Below, piece by piece: positions 28,620 to 38,315 of a DNA stretch of 64,000 nt. This DNA comes from Tissierellia bacterium (lineage in GTDB: Bacteria > Bacillota > Clostridia > Tissierellales > Peptoniphilaceae). The notes under the pieces were generated by a model. That model ran no database searches. It had not been told where the DNA came from and saw nothing but the letters and a program-made list of their open reading frames with translations. Where the stretch lies: assembly GCA_030529425.1 (NCBI GenBank), contig JAUMWX010000001.1, positions 186,001 through 250,000 on the forward strand, read 5' to 3'. Within the stretch, counting starts at the first letter, position 1, and every line of letters starts with the position of its first letter. Both the position numbers and the translations under genes were made by a program.

Positions 28620-28628
28620 TGATATAAT
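28620..28628 (+). promoter_or_regulatory. Extended -10 promoter for punA
   Basis: TGATATAAT (28620-28628) is a perfect extended -10 box, 18 bases before the punA ATG, right after the terminator. The mRNA leader would be very short. Confidence 0.5.
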
Positions 28629-28645
28629 ATATGGGAGGTGATTAA

Positions 28646-29464
28646 ATGATTAACGAAAAATTAAAAAAAACATATGAAAAAGTTAGAGAAATGACTGATT
28701 TTAAACCCGAATTGGCGATTGTACTCGGTTCGGGGCTTGGGAAACTTGCGGATCAGGTTCAAATAGAGAAAGAGATTTCATATTCTGAAATTGAAGGTTT
28801 TCCGGTTTCTACCGCACCCGGACACAAAGGAAGGTATATTTTTACTCATATTCACGGAATTCCTACGGTTATTATGCAGGGAAGAGTACATATGTATGAG
28901 GGATATGAATCATCGGATGTAGTTCTTCCGATTAGATTAATGGGGCTTTTGGGGGCTAAACTGTTATTGGTAACAAATGCTGCCGGCGGTGCCAATGAAA
29001 GTTTTCAAGTCGGAGATTTAATGGTTATAACGGATCATATTGCACAATTTGTAAAGTCTCCGTTAATAGGTAAAAATATTTCCGAATTGGGCGTAAGATT
29101 TCCGGATATGTCGGAAATATACAAGAAAGAGTATAGCGACAGATTATTTGAAATAGGAAAATCAAAAGGCTATTCTATGCAAAGAGGCGTATATTGTCAA
29201 TTTTCGGGACCTCAATATGAAACTCCGGCTGAGGTTAGAATGGCTCAGATTTTAGGAGCGGATGCCGTAGGGATGTCTACGGCGATTGAGGCCGTTGCTG
29301 CAAGACATATGGGAATGGAAGTTTGTGGTGTTACACTTGTATCAAACAAGGCCGCAGGACTTTCAAAAGAACTTTTATCCGAGCAGGAAGTAATAGATGC
29401 TGGAGAAAAGGCGTCAACATACTTTATAGATTTGGTAAAAGAATTTATCAAAACATTAAATTAG
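28646..29464 (+). CDS. punA: Purine nucleoside phosphorylase (trimeric type)
   Basis: The 272-residue enzyme has the family motifs VLGSGLGKLAD, PGHKG, GRVHMYEGY, TNAAGG and GPQYETPAEVRM, and the VSNKAAG segment with the base-binding Asn. It splits inosine and guanosine (and deoxy forms) with phosphate into base and pentose-1-phosphate in purine salvage. GGGAGGTGATT precedes the ATG. It is flanked by terminators on both sides and so is likely monocistronic. The length fits the trimeric (PNP-I) class rather than the hexameric DeoD class. Confidence 0.95.
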   Translation: MINEKLKKTYEKVREMTDFKPELAIVLGSGLGKLADQVQIEKEISYSEIEGFPVSTAPGHKGRYIFTHIHGIPTVIMQGRVHMYEGYESSDVVLPIRLMGLLGAKLLLVTNAAGGANESFQVGDLMVITDHIAQFVKSPLIGKNISELGVRFPDMSEIYKKEYSDRLFEIGKSKGYSMQRGVYCQFSGPQYETPAEVRMAQILGADAVGMSTAIEAVAARHMGMEVCGVTLVSNKAAGLSKELLSEQEVIDAGEKASTYFIDLVKEFIKTLN

Positions 29465-29467
29465 ATC

Positions 29468-29500
29468 AAGAAAATCACATTTTGTAAATGTGATTTTCTT
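29468..29500 (+). terminator. Terminator after punA
   Basis: A perfect 15-bp inverted repeat: AAGAAAATCACATTT (29468-29482) and AAATGTGATTTTCTT (29486-29500) around TGT. Confidence 0.85.
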
Positions 29501-29514
29501 AAATATGAGGGATT

Positions 29515-32283
29515 ATGAAAATAAATGAAAACCAAAGAAGAGCAATTCAAAATATAAATGGTCCTGTTCTTATTATTGCAGGACCGGGAACGGGAAAAAC
29601 ATTCACCTTGGTTGAAAGAGTTATACATATGGTTTCCGAATGTAAGATAGATCCTTCGGAAATAATGGTTTCAACTTTTACAAACAGGGCAAGTTTGGAA
29701 TTGCTTGACAGACTTTCAACTAAATTTAATCAATTGAATATAAACAAAGATGTAAATGATATGTTGATTGGGAATTTTCATTCAATCTCTCGAAAAATTC
29801 TTAATGAATATATTGATTATACACCGTTAAGGAAGGGTTTTACTCAAATTGACGAGATTGAGCAGAGATATTTAATTAAGAGGTATCTGAAATATTTCAG
29901 AGAAATAGAAGGATACAAAGATATACGGGGAAATGATAACGAAGTAAAATTTATTGAGAAAATTGTAAAATATATTGCGGAGGAAGGGATTCTCAAGAGA
30001 AAAAGTGAGGACAAAGAGTTCGATACAATGTTTCAAATAGCGAAAATATATGAAGATATTCTCATTAGCCTGAATATTGTCGATTACTCACATATTTTAC
30101 TTTATACATATAAATTGATTAATGATAATGCTGAAGTAAGGGATAAACTTAGAGATAAAATTAAGTATATAATGGTTGATGAATATCAAGATACCAATAC
30201 TGTACAGGAAAAGATAATATTTTCATTATTAAAGGAGGAAAATAATCTATGTGTTGTAGGAGATGATGATCAGGGTTTATATAGGTTCAGAGGAGCCAGT
30301 GTTAGAAACATATTGGAATTTAAGAGCAAGTTCGACAGTGCTACAGTTATTAATCTGAACGAGAACTACAGATCACAAAACTCAATTGTTCATTTCTATT
30401 CAGACTATATGAAATCATTGAAGGACAGAATTTATGATTTTGACAAATATAGATTTTCAAAAGAATTATTTTCTAAAAAATTCGAAGGAAACAGGGTAAG
30501 AAAAATCGAGTCGTCAAGTGAGATTGACTGGCATAAAGATATATATAGTTTTTTAAAATTTTTGAAATCGCAAGACATGGTTAACGATCTCTCCGAAGTT
30601 GCATTTATATTCAGTTCAATAAACGATATAAGGGCAATTAAATTGGCAAATTATCTGGAAGGAAAAGGAATAAATATTTACAAACCTAAAACTACAACTC
30701 TATTCTCTAAAAAAGAAATTCATGAATTGATAGGAGCGATATTTGCCGTGTTTGAAGATTCAATAGAGAAGTTAGTGAGATATAGGGACAGTTCAACGGA
30801 GGAATTTCTTAAACAATGTCACTCCAAGTTTTACAGTAAGATGCTTCAAGATAGCAAGGTTGAAGAATTTATTGTTAATATGAAACAATATATTAAAAAT
30901 GATTTTCAATTTAGTCTTTATGATTTTATATACAGAATTTTCAGGTATTCTCCATTCAAAGAATATCTCGAATATGATATAAATAAAACCAAGAATATAT
31001 CAAGATTTCTTGAGTTGATAAATTCTTTCAATCGAATTGATCGGAATTGTTATGTAATTAATAAAAATAATTTGCAAAGATTTTTATCCCTATTTTTCTA
31101 TGATTATATTAAGTTTTTGAAAGATGAGCGGGTTTCCGAATTTGATGAAGAAACAATAGTTCCGAAGGGGGATACGGTTTCTTTTCTTACGATTCATGCT
31201 TCGAAGGGGATGGAGTATCCTGTAGTTCTGATTTCCTCAATTTGGGATAAACCATTTAATAGAAGGAATTTGAGCCGTTTGGATGAGAAACTTAACAGAA
31301 TGGGCATCGAATTCAACGCAAAGACTGATTTTGAAAGAATTGAGGACATAGAAATATTTGATTTTTACAGGAAGTATTACACAGGTTTTTCAAGAGCAAA
31401 GGAATTACTTGTTTTAACAGGCTTTACAGATGGAAAATTCAGAAATATTTCCGAGGAGTTTAAAAAATTACTGAGTGATTTATATGCATTTGACAGAGAA
31501 ATTAAAATAAGTAAATCAGATAAAAAAACAGATTTAATAAAGAATGTATATTCATACACCACGGATATTTTACCATATATGAATTGTCCTAAATCTTATT
31601 ATTTTTTCAAGAAGATGAAATTTAAAAGACAAAGGACAAATGAAGAGTTTTACGGATCATTGGTTCATGAAAGCATTGAGACTGTAAATAAGAAAATTAT
31701 TAAAAATGTTTTTGTGGATGAAGATGTGATATCAAAAGAGGTCAAAAAATTATTTGTTCAAGCTTATAGAAACGGTGCGGTTTACTTTAATGAAAAGGTT
31801 CTGGAAAGGGCGATTAAAGAGGTTACAAAATATCGTGACAATCTAAAACATATTGGAATTCCCAAGGAGGTTGAGCTAGGAATATCAATATCCAGAGAAA
31901 AATATATTTTTACGGGAAATGTAGATATGATTTTTGAGAGAGATTCTGGAAATTGGATTTTAGACTTTAAGACTGGAAATCCTCCCGATGAAGCGGGGAA
32001 CCATCCGAACCTGAGAAATTATTATAATCAGATAAATCTATATGCCAGCCTATACGGTCTTACAAAGGATGAAAATATTGATAATGTTGCGTTATATTTC
32101 ACCGATGCCGAGGCTGAAAAACATCTTTTTGAATTTTCTTTTTCAAAGGCTGTCAGTGATAAAATGATGGAATTAATTGACACAAAAGTAGGTGAAATAG
32201 AGGAAGATATGGAATTTAAAAAAACGGAAAATACTCACAAATGCCGAAATTGCGACATGAGATTTTTTTGTGAAAGAGTTTAA
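29515..32283 (+). CDS. UvrD/Rep-like helicase fused to a RecB-like iron-sulfur nuclease
   Basis: The 922-residue protein is a superfamily 1A helicase (Walker A AGPGTGKT at 22-29, DEYQDTN near 220, QGLYRFRGA and the HASKGMEYP motif VI region near 557). It is fused to a PD-(D/E)XK nuclease from about residue 680. The nuclease shows LVHESIE, NVDMIF and LDFKTG as the His, Asp and DxK elements. The four-cysteine pattern of AddB/Cas4-type iron-sulfur nucleases is present: one Cys in MNCPKS and CRNC plus FFC at the C-terminus. It is shorter than AddA and has no AddB partner nearby. A role in DNA end processing or repair is inferred. Confidence 0.85.
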   Translation: MKINENQRRAIQNINGPVLIIAGPGTGKTFTLVERVIHMVSECKIDPSEIMVSTFTNRASLELLDRLSTKFNQLNINKDVNDMLIGNFHSISRKILNEYIDYTPLRKGFTQIDEIEQRYLIKRYLKYFREIEGYKDIRGNDNEVKFIEKIVKYIAEEGILKRKSEDKEFDTMFQIAKIYEDILISLNIVDYSHILLYTYKLINDNAEVRDKLRDKIKYIMVDEYQDTNTVQEKIIFSLLKEENNLCVVGDDDQGLYRFRGASVRNILEFKSKFDSATVINLNENYRSQNSIVHFYSDYMKSLKDRIYDFDKYRFSKELFSKKFEGNRVRKIESSSEIDWHKDIYSFLKFLKSQDMVNDLSEVAFIFSSINDIRAIKLANYLEGKGINIYKPKTTTLFSKKEIHELIGAIFAVFEDSIEKLVRYRDSSTEEFLKQCHSKFYSKMLQDSKVEEFIVNMKQYIKNDFQFSLYDFIYRIFRYSPFKEYLEYDINKTKNISRFLELINSFNRIDRNCYVINKNNLQRFLSLFFYDYIKFLKDERVSEFDEETIVPKGDTVSFLTIHASKGMEYPVVLISSIWDKPFNRRNLSRLDEKLNRMGIEFNAKTDFERIEDIEIFDFYRKYYTGFSRAKELLVLTGFTDGKFRNISEEFKKLLSDLYAFDREIKISKSDKKTDLIKNVYSYTTDILPYMNCPKSYYFFKKMKFKRQRTNEEFYGSLVHESIETVNKKIIKNVFVDEDVISKEVKKLFVQAYRNGAVYFNEKVLERAIKEVTKYRDNLKHIGIPKEVELGISISREKYIFTGNVDMIFERDSGNWILDFKTGNPPDEAGNHPNLRNYYNQINLYASLYGLTKDENIDNVALYFTDAEAEKHLFEFSFSKAVSDKMMELIDTKVGEIEEDMEFKKTENTHKCRNCDMRFFCERV

Positions 32284-32287
32284 TATG

Positions 32288-32362
32288 AAGCAATGATAAA
32301 AGATTTTGATTTAAAACCGATTTTAAGCCTTAAGTTTGAATGTCACATTTATCATTGCTTTT
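32288..32362. terminator. Long-loop inverted repeat between convergent genes
   Basis: AAGCAATGATAAA (32288-32300) pairs perfectly over 13 bp with TTTATCATTGCTT (32348-32360), around a 47-base loop. The right arm ends in TTTT. It lies between the helicase-nuclease and the convergent DHFR gene. The loop is far longer than in ordinary terminators. Confidence 0.5.
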
Positions 32363-32377
32363 CAGTTGAGATTAAAT

Positions 32378-32902
32378 TTAGGATTTAATATTATTGTTTT
32401 TGTATACATTGTATGTAAACTCAAATATTTCTCCATCTTTTATTTCCGTATGAATTTCAGATTTTTCAATTAATTCCCAATTTGATAATTTTTCCAAATT
32501 CGGTATTGCGGTATCAAAATTCTGATAGCTTTTATCAACTTTTGTTATATAAGCATATTCACACTCGTCAAGCATTTGTTCAACCAAATCTCCACCGCCT
32601 ATCAAAAATACTTTCTTTTCATTATTAGGGTTTAATTCCTTTACTTTAGGCATTATTTCAGATATATGATTTACTACGATTGAATCGTGATTTCTATATT
32701 TCTCATCTCTGGTTAGAACTATATGAGTTCTGTTTGGAAGAGGCTTTCCGTTAGGAAGGGATTCCAAAGTTTTTCTACCCATGATCATGATATGACCTGA
32801 AGTAATATCTTTGAATCTCTTTAGATCTGTTTTTAGATGAAATAACATATCTCCATTAATGCCGATTGAAAAATTATTATCTACAGCTATTATTAGTATC
32901 AT
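32378..32902 (-). CDS. folA: Dihydrofolate reductase
   Basis: The 174-residue enzyme has the DHFR fold sequence: MILIIAVDNNFSIG, GHIMIMGRKTLESLP, NRTHIVLTRD and FLIGGGDLVEQML. It reduces dihydrofolate to tetrahydrofolate with NADPH and thereby supports ThyA at 51 kb, which releases dihydrofolate. The start is ATG at 32902, five bases after GGAGG; a longer TTG-initiated form would absorb that ribosome site. It is a single gene on the minus strand, divergent from the yybS-gdpP operon. Confidence 0.95.
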   Translation of the reverse strand: MILIIAVDNNFSIGINGDMLFHLKTDLKRFKDITSGHIMIMGRKTLESLPNGKPLPNRTHIVLTRDEKYRNHDSIVVNHISEIMPKVKELNPNNEKKVFLIGGGDLVEQMLDECEYAYITKVDKSYQNFDTAIPNLEKLSNWELIEKSEIHTEIKDGEIFEFTYNVYKNNNIKS

Positions 32903-32968
32903 ATTATCCTCCAACTTTTATTTGTATTTGTAAATATTATATTAGAGAGAGTCTTAAATTGCTATAGT

Positions 32969-32997
32969 TTTAATTTTACTTAATTTTTTGGTATAAT
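32969..32997 (+). promoter_or_regulatory. Promoter of the yybS-gdpP-rplI-dnaB operon
   Basis: TGGTATAAT (32989-32997) is an extended -10 box, with TTTAAT (32969-32974) 17 bases upstream as a weak -35, 22 bases before the ATG. Confidence 0.55.
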
Positions 32998-33019
32998 ATA
33001 GTGAAAGATTGGAGAAAAA

Positions 33020-33973
33020 ATGGAAAAATATAAATTAAAAGAATCAGTTATAAATTCAGTTATGGCTATAGTTTTTAGCTCAATACTCATATATCTGACC
33101 GAGGGTTTTGGGGACTTGTATTCATTTATACTACTTATTCCATTTATTGTTGTATTTATACATGGCGGAATAAATCACTGGTTGATTTCAATAACTGTAG
33201 TGGGAGGATTGGCATTTATACTAAAAGACATTTATGTATTCATATTCTTAATGAGCTATGTAGTGTTGACATCCCTTTTGGTCGGAATTTCTTACAGAAA
33301 GGGAATCAGACTTAGATATATAGTTAGAAACAGTTCTTATTTGACATTTTCATTGATAATTTTAGGGTTATTTTTAACTTATTATGTATTAAATGTCAAT
33401 CCTGTCGAAATGTTGAGAGATATGATGAGAACGGCGGTTGACTCAACCGTAAACACGATGAAATTTCCTATAGATGTTTCTTCTGATCAGATTGGAGATA
33501 TGGCTGTTGAACTGAAGAAGTATATAGATGTCTCAATATCTTTGTTGCCGTCGCTTATTTTTATATATAGCTATGTGCTTGTTTTTATTAATGTTTTTAT
33601 CGCATTGAAAATAGTTAACAGCAACGAGAAAGATGAAAGATACAACCTTAAATTGAATACATTGTCTTTGGGAAAAGACTTTAAAGTATTAGTTTTGACG
33701 GTAATTGCAATAGGTATAATGAACAGTGTTTTCTCTATACAATATTTGGATATTATATTTTCAAATTTGTTGATGATAATAAGTGTTTTCCTGTTCTTTA
33801 ACGGGGTTTTGATGATGGATTTTGCATATGAGAAAAAGGTTAATATCATCATAAGGTTAATTTTACTGTTTATATTTATCGTTGTAATAAGAGCATATAT
33901 GGCATTCGTTATAGTTGGCGGATTAGATTTAATTTTTAATTTAAGAAAAAGAAGGTTGAAAAATGAAATTTGA
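33020..33973 (+). CDS. YybS-like DUF2232 membrane protein
   Basis: The 317-residue protein has about eight hydrophobic segments spread over its length and fits the DUF2232/YybS family by topology and position. As in Bacillus subtilis it stands directly before gdpP and rplI. Its function is unknown. Its 3' end overlaps gdpP by 11 bases. It starts the operon that continues through the replicative helicase and its loaders. Confidence 0.75.
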   Translation: MEKYKLKESVINSVMAIVFSSILIYLTEGFGDLYSFILLIPFIVVFIHGGINHWLISITVVGGLAFILKDIYVFIFLMSYVVLTSLLVGISYRKGIRLRYIVRNSSYLTFSLIILGLFLTYYVLNVNPVEMLRDMMRTAVDSTVNTMKFPIDVSSDQIGDMAVELKKYIDVSISLLPSLIFIYSYVLVFINVFIALKIVNSNEKDERYNLKLNTLSLGKDFKVLVLTVIAIGIMNSVFSIQYLDIIFSNLLMIISVFLFFNGVLMMDFAYEKKVNIIIRLILLFIFIVVIRAYMAFVIVGGLDLIFNLRKRRLKNEI

Positions 33974-35939
33974 AAAATTTATGAAAGAAAATGTGGATGT
34001 TTGGTTATATCCGCTCATCACAACACTGCTTACTTTGATTTTGGCATTTTTTAATATCTATTTCTCTATTTTTGGATTGATTTTGACGATTGTAGCACTA
34101 TATATATCTATTGAATCTTACAATAAAAGAAATTCATACCTAAAAAATTATGTTGACAAACTCGAAATTACATTTGAAGAATTTACCAAAAATGCTATAT
34201 TTTCAATGCCGTTTCCGATATTTATCGTAAATATGGACGGAAAGCTGACATGGTATAATTCAAGATTCAAAGAGCTTTTCAGTGAAGATTCAAGTATGGT
34301 GGACAGAAGTTTGTCGGAGTTGCTTCCGAATTTCAAGTCGAAATTTGTAAAAGATGAAAATTGTTTTGATTGTGAACATAAGTCAAAAACATATACGGTT
34401 TATCAAAGAGGGATTGTGGTTGGAAAGGAAAAATTATTTTTGTTTTACATGGTTGATATAACGGGTGAAACGGAGATGAAGAAGGCTTACTATTCAGAGA
34501 AATTGAATATTATGAACATTCATATCGACAATTTTGATGAAGTGAAAGCTCAGACTGACAGTGAAAAAAGGCCGATAGTTTTTGCTGAAATTGATAGAAT
34601 AATTACTTCATATATGCACGAAAACGGAGGATTTATCAAAAAGATTGAAAATGATAAATATTCGGTTGTAGCACTTAGCAAAAATATTGAAAATATGAAG
34701 AATGACAAGTTCTCATTTATTGAAAAAGTCAGAGATGTTAAGCAGGGAAATAGGATTCAAGCTACTTTGTCAATAGGAGTCGGAACGAATGAACAAACTC
34801 CTAGAGATATTGAAAAAGCTGCAAATGCCGCACTTGAAATTGCGCTTGGAAGAGGTGGAGACCAGGTTGTAATAAAAAATAGAGAAGTTTTAGAATATTT
34901 CGGCGGAAAAAACAGAGCTACCGAAAAAAGAACAAAGGTAAAGGCGAGAGTTATTGCACATGCTTTAGGACAGTTAATTGATAAATCCACGGAAGTTTTT
35001 GTAATGGGGCATAAAAACCCTGACATGGATTCTTTCGGTTCAGCATTAGGGCTTATGTATGCCGTAATTAGGAGAAAGAAGAAAGCTCATTTGGTCTTGG
35101 CGGAAGTAACTCCTGCGATTAAAAACATATACAATATGTCGATTGAAACTATTGAAGGATTCAAAGAAATGATTATCAGTCCGGATGAAGCGTATAGATT
35201 GATTAAACCTTCATCTCTGATTATTGTTACGGATAACCATAGAAAAAACTCAACGGAGGAACCCAGATTATTTGAGATAAGCTCCAATGTTGTGGTAATA
35301 GACCATCACAGAAGAGGAAGGGACTATATAGATAATGCGACATTGAGTTATACTGAACCATATGCGTCTTCGGCATCCGAGTTGGTTACCGAGATGTTGA
35401 TGTATATGGATGATGAGGTGTATATAAATAAATCCGTGGCGGACGGTTTGCTTGCCGGTATTACGGTAGACACCAAGAATTTCTTTTACCAGACAGGAGT
35501 CAGAACATTTGAAGCGGCATCGGTATTAAAGAGAAACGGTGCGGATTCAATGGTGGTAAAACAATTATTCAAAGATGATCTTGAGATAATAAGATATAAA
35601 TCTGAAATTATCAGTAAGGCGATTATGTTCAAAGAAAAATTTATCGTGGGAGTATTTGATCAGGATATTGACGGATCGACTCTTATAGCATCTCAGGCGG
35701 CTGATGAGTTATTAAATATAGATGGGGTAATGGCTTCATTTGTACTTACAAGATCGAAAGGTTTAACTCATGTTTCCGCCAGAAGTTTAGGAGATGTTTC
35801 CGTACAGTTAATAATGGAGAAAGTTGGGGGTGGCGGTCATTTGACGGCGGCTGCTACACAGATAGATAAAAATATAGAAGAATCGATTGTATTGATAGAA
35901 AAAGCGATCGAATCTTACTTGGAGGAGGGAAATATATGA
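33963..35939 (+). CDS. gdpP: Cyclic-di-AMP phosphodiesterase GdpP
   Basis: The 658-residue protein has two N-terminal membrane helices (about 14-50), a PAS-like domain (about 75-165), a degenerate GGDEF domain (about 175-300; [13 protein letters not shown]) and a DHH-DHHA1 phosphodiesterase (about 330-655). Metal-binding motifs are [17 protein letters not shown] and [10 protein letters not shown]. GdpP hydrolyses c-di-AMP and so controls osmolyte balance and wall stress. It overlaps yybS by 11 bases and rplI by four (ATGA). Confidence 0.96.
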   Translation: MKFEKFMKENVDVWLYPLITTLLTLILAFFNIYFSIFGLILTIVALYISIESYNKRNSYLKNYVDKLEITFEEFTKNAIFSMPFPIFIVNMDGKLTWYNSRFKELFSEDSSMVDRSLSELLPNFKSKFVKDENCFDCEHKSKTYTVYQRGIVVGKEKLFLFYMVDITGETEMKKAYYSEKLNIMNIHIDNFDEVKAQTDSEKRPIVFAEIDRIITSYMHENGGFIKKIENDKYSVVALSKNIENMKNDKFSFIEKVRDVKQGNRIQATLSIGVGTNEQTPRDIEKAANAALEIALGRGGDQVVIKNREVLEYFGGKNRATEKRTKVKARVIAHALGQLIDKSTEVFVMGHKNPDMDSFGSALGLMYAVIRRKKKAHLVLAEVTPAIKNIYNMSIETIEGFKEMIISPDEAYRLIKPSSLIIVTDNHRKNSTEEPRLFEISSNVVVIDHHRRGRDYIDNATLSYTEPYASSASELVTEMLMYMDDEVYINKSVADGLLAGITVDTKNFFYQTGVRTFEAASVLKRNGADSMVVKQLFKDDLEIIRYKSEIISKAIMFKEKFIVGVFDQDIDGSTLIASQAADELLNIDGVMASFVLTRSKGLTHVSARSLGDVSVQLIMEKVGGGGHLTAAATQIDKNIEESIVLIEKAIESYLEEGNI

Positions 35940-36382
35940 AAGTAATACTTTTAGAAGATGTTAAAGGTTTAGGGAAAAAAGGAGAATTGGTTAACTCGAA
36001 AACGGGATATTTTAGAAATTTTTTGGCACCTAAAAACCTTGCCATAGAAGCTACGCCTGAAAATAAGAAAAAGTGGGAAGAAGAGCAGGCTGAAAAGGCG
36101 GCTCAATTCAAAGAAAGCAAGGAGCAGGCTTTGGCGTTAAAAGAAAAGTTGGAAAAGTTGGAAATTACATTAAAGATGAAAGGAAGTCCTGAAGGCAGAC
36201 TTTTCGGTTCGGTTACGGCGGGAGATATAGCCAAAGAACTTTCAAAAATTCACGGTATGGAATTCGACAAAAAGAAAATAGAATTGAATGACAGTATAAA
36301 AAACTTCGGAAAATTTACTTTTGGAGTGAGGGTATTTCCGGAAATATTGGCGAAATTGAATTTAAATGTAGTAAAAGAATAG
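35936..36382 (+). CDS. rplI: 50S ribosomal protein bL9
   Basis: The 148-residue protein has the bL9 signature: [19 protein letters not shown], then [15 protein letters not shown], a long Lys/Glu-rich connecting helix (about 45-80) and a C-terminal domain with [12 protein letters not shown]. Full length. The ATG overlaps the gdpP stop, as in the gdpP-rplI-dnaB arrangement common to Firmicutes. Confidence 0.97.
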   Translation: MKVILLEDVKGLGKKGELVNSKTGYFRNFLAPKNLAIEATPENKKKWEEEQAEKAAQFKESKEQALALKEKLEKLEITLKMKGSPEGRLFGSVTAGDIAKELSKIHGMEFDKKKIELNDSIKNFGKFTFGVRVFPEILAKLNLNVVKE

Positions 36383-36391
36383 AGGGTTTTT

Positions 36392-37738
36392 ATGGAGAAT
36401 AGTAGGATGCTTGAGAAGCCCAATGATATTGCTACTGAAAAAGCGATTCTTGGATTAGTCATAGTAAATAATGACTTGGTAAATACTTTATTGGAGAGAT
36501 TGAAGTATTCGGATTTTTATGATCCTAAAAATGCTCAGGTATTTGAAACTATTTCTAATCTAAGTTTTGAAAACAGTCCGATTGATTTCAAAACAATTCT
36601 TAATCGACTGAATAAAGATAAGAAGTTTGAAGTAATTGAAAGCGAAAATTATCTTTTTGATTTAGTAGACAGCAGTTATTATCAAGCAAATTTTGAAACA
36701 TATATTGACATAGTAAAAGAAAAAGCTTCATTCAGGAGAATACTTGCATTTGCAGATGAGGCGGCAAGAGCGGTTTATAATACTACTCTTTCCGCTCAGG
36801 AGTTAACAGGTCAATTATCGGAACAATTATTCAATATTTCAGATGACAGAAATGAAGAAGGTTTAGTGAAACTTGAAGCAACTATTGACGAAACCTATAA
36901 ACATATGTTGGAAATGGCGAATAATGACAGTCCGGTTACGGGGGTTACAACAGGGTTTAGAGAATTGGATGCACAGCTAAGCGGGCTGCAAAATTCCGAT
37001 TTGGTATTATTAGCTGCAAGACCTTCCGTGGGAAAGACTGCATTGGGGATAAATATGGGACTTAATGCCGCATTAAGCGGTAAGAAAGTTGCCGTGTTTT
37101 CATTGGAAATGAGTCGTAGACAGATTTTACAAAGAATTATTTCCATGATATCGAAGGTGGAACTTCAAAATATTATATCAGGGAAAGTCAGCCAGGAAGA
37201 TTGGGGAATTTTATTCAGCAAGGTGGCGGACATTAAAAAATTGGATATGTTTGTTGATGATACGGCAAGTATTTCTTTGACCGAGCTCAGAGCCAAAGCA
37301 AAAAGACTGAAAATGGATAAGGGATTGGACCTTGTTATTATCGACTATTTGCAGTTGATGACGACCGATATTGGCAGAAATGAAAATAGACAGCAGGAAA
37401 TATCAAATATTTCAAGAGGGCTGAAAGCATTAGCTAAAGAGTTGGCGGTTCCGGTATTGGCATTGTCTCAGTTATCCAGAAAATCGGAGGAAAGATCGAA
37501 CAAAAGACCTATGCTTTCGGACTTGAGAGAGTCGGGGGCGATTGAGCAGGATGCCGATGTAGTAATGATGTTGTATAGAGATGATTATTATGAGGGTAAT
37601 TCGGAAGAACCCAATATCATAGAAGTTATAATAGGAAAGCATAGGAATGGGCCTACGGGTACCGTGAAGCTTTATTTTGCAAAGGAATATACTAAATTTC
37701 ACGATTTGGAGTATGGTGAAAAAAATGGAAATTCGTAG
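36392..37738 (+). CDS. dnaB: Replicative DNA helicase DnaB (DnaC in Bacillus)
   Basis: The 448-residue helicase has an N-terminal DnaG-interacting domain (about 1-110), a linker and a RecA-like motor with Walker A AARPSVGKTALG near residue 210, Walker B LVIIDYLQLM, and the SQLSRKSEERSNKRP loop that binds single-stranded DNA. It unwinds DNA at the fork as a hexamer. It lies 9 bases after rplI. Its loader gene dnaI and the dnaD gene are two and three genes downstream, so helicase and loading factors share one operon. Confidence 0.97.
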   Translation: MENSRMLEKPNDIATEKAILGLVIVNNDLVNTLLERLKYSDFYDPKNAQVFETISNLSFENSPIDFKTILNRLNKDKKFEVIESENYLFDLVDSSYYQANFETYIDIVKEKASFRRILAFADEAARAVYNTTLSAQELTGQLSEQLFNISDDRNEEGLVKLEATIDETYKHMLEMANNDSPVTGVTTGFRELDAQLSGLQNSDLVLLAARPSVGKTALGINMGLNAALSGKKVAVFSLEMSRRQILQRIISMISKVELQNIISGKVSQEDWGILFSKVADIKKLDMFVDDTASISLTELRAKAKRLKMDKGLDLVIIDYLQLMTTDIGRNENRQQEISNISRGLKALAKELAVPVLALSQLSRKSEERSNKRPMLSDLRESGAIEQDADVVMMLYRDDYYEGNSEEPNIIEVIIGKHRNGPTGTVKLYFAKEYTKFHDLEYGEKNGNS

Positions 37739-38315
37739 AAGTAATTATTATATAAGGCCGCTTAGATATGAAGATGGCCTTCTTCTTAAAAAATGGGAAA
37801 AATTTACCAGTCCCTTATTTGAGGGATATAACTTTAATAATATGGATGGTAAAACCTTAAGGCGTTGGTATATTACGAAACAGAGGTTTTACAGATCTTC
37901 ATATTTTTCGATATTAAGTAATGAAGATGAACTTATAGGATATATAGGAATAAAGGAAATTAACAGATTTCTTAAGAGAGCCAAGTTGGGGATCGTACTC
38001 AACGCAAAGATGGTTTCAAAGGGAATCGGAACCGCAGCTTTATCAGATTTTTTAGAATATTATTTTAATGAAATTAATATGCAAAAATTGACATTGGAAG
38101 TAAATGATTGGAATCATAGAGCTAAACGGCTGTATGAGAAATTGGGATTTAAGTATGAAAATACAAGATATGAATATTGTAAAAATCAAAGTATAAATAT
38201 TAATCGAAAAGAATATGAAGATGTGAGAGACTCGTTTGAAAAGAGACCTAACGGGCTGTATACGAAGATTCATCAAATGAGTTTAACGAGACAGGAGTAT
38301 CTGAATGAGACTTGA
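37725..38315 (+). CDS. GNAT-family N-acetyltransferase
   Basis: The 196-residue protein resembles RimJ/RimL-type GNAT enzymes: RPLRYEDGLLLKKWE at the start, the acetyl-CoA loop region KGIGTAALSDFLEYYF and LEVNDWNHRAKRLYEKLGF near the C-terminal part. The target is unknown. The start is chosen at 37725, which has GGTGA five bases upstream and overlaps the end of dnaB by 14 bases; the frame is open further upstream. It sits between dnaB and dnaD, an unusual position for an acetyltransferase, and overlaps dnaD by 11 bases. Confidence 0.85.
   Translation: MEIRRSNYYIRPLRYEDGLLLKKWEKFTSPLFEGYNFNNMDGKTLRRWYITKQRFYRSSYFSILSNEDELIGYIGIKEINRFLKRAKLGIVLNAKMVSKGIGTAALSDFLEYYFNEINMQKLTLEVNDWNHRAKRLYEKLGFKYENTRYEYCKNQSININRKEYEDVRDSFEKRPNGLYTKIHQMSLTRQEYLNET

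Noticed and set aside
32378..32914. TTG-initiated longer form of DHFR
   Set aside because: The extra codons contain the GGAGG site of the internal ATG, so the shorter form is the real one.
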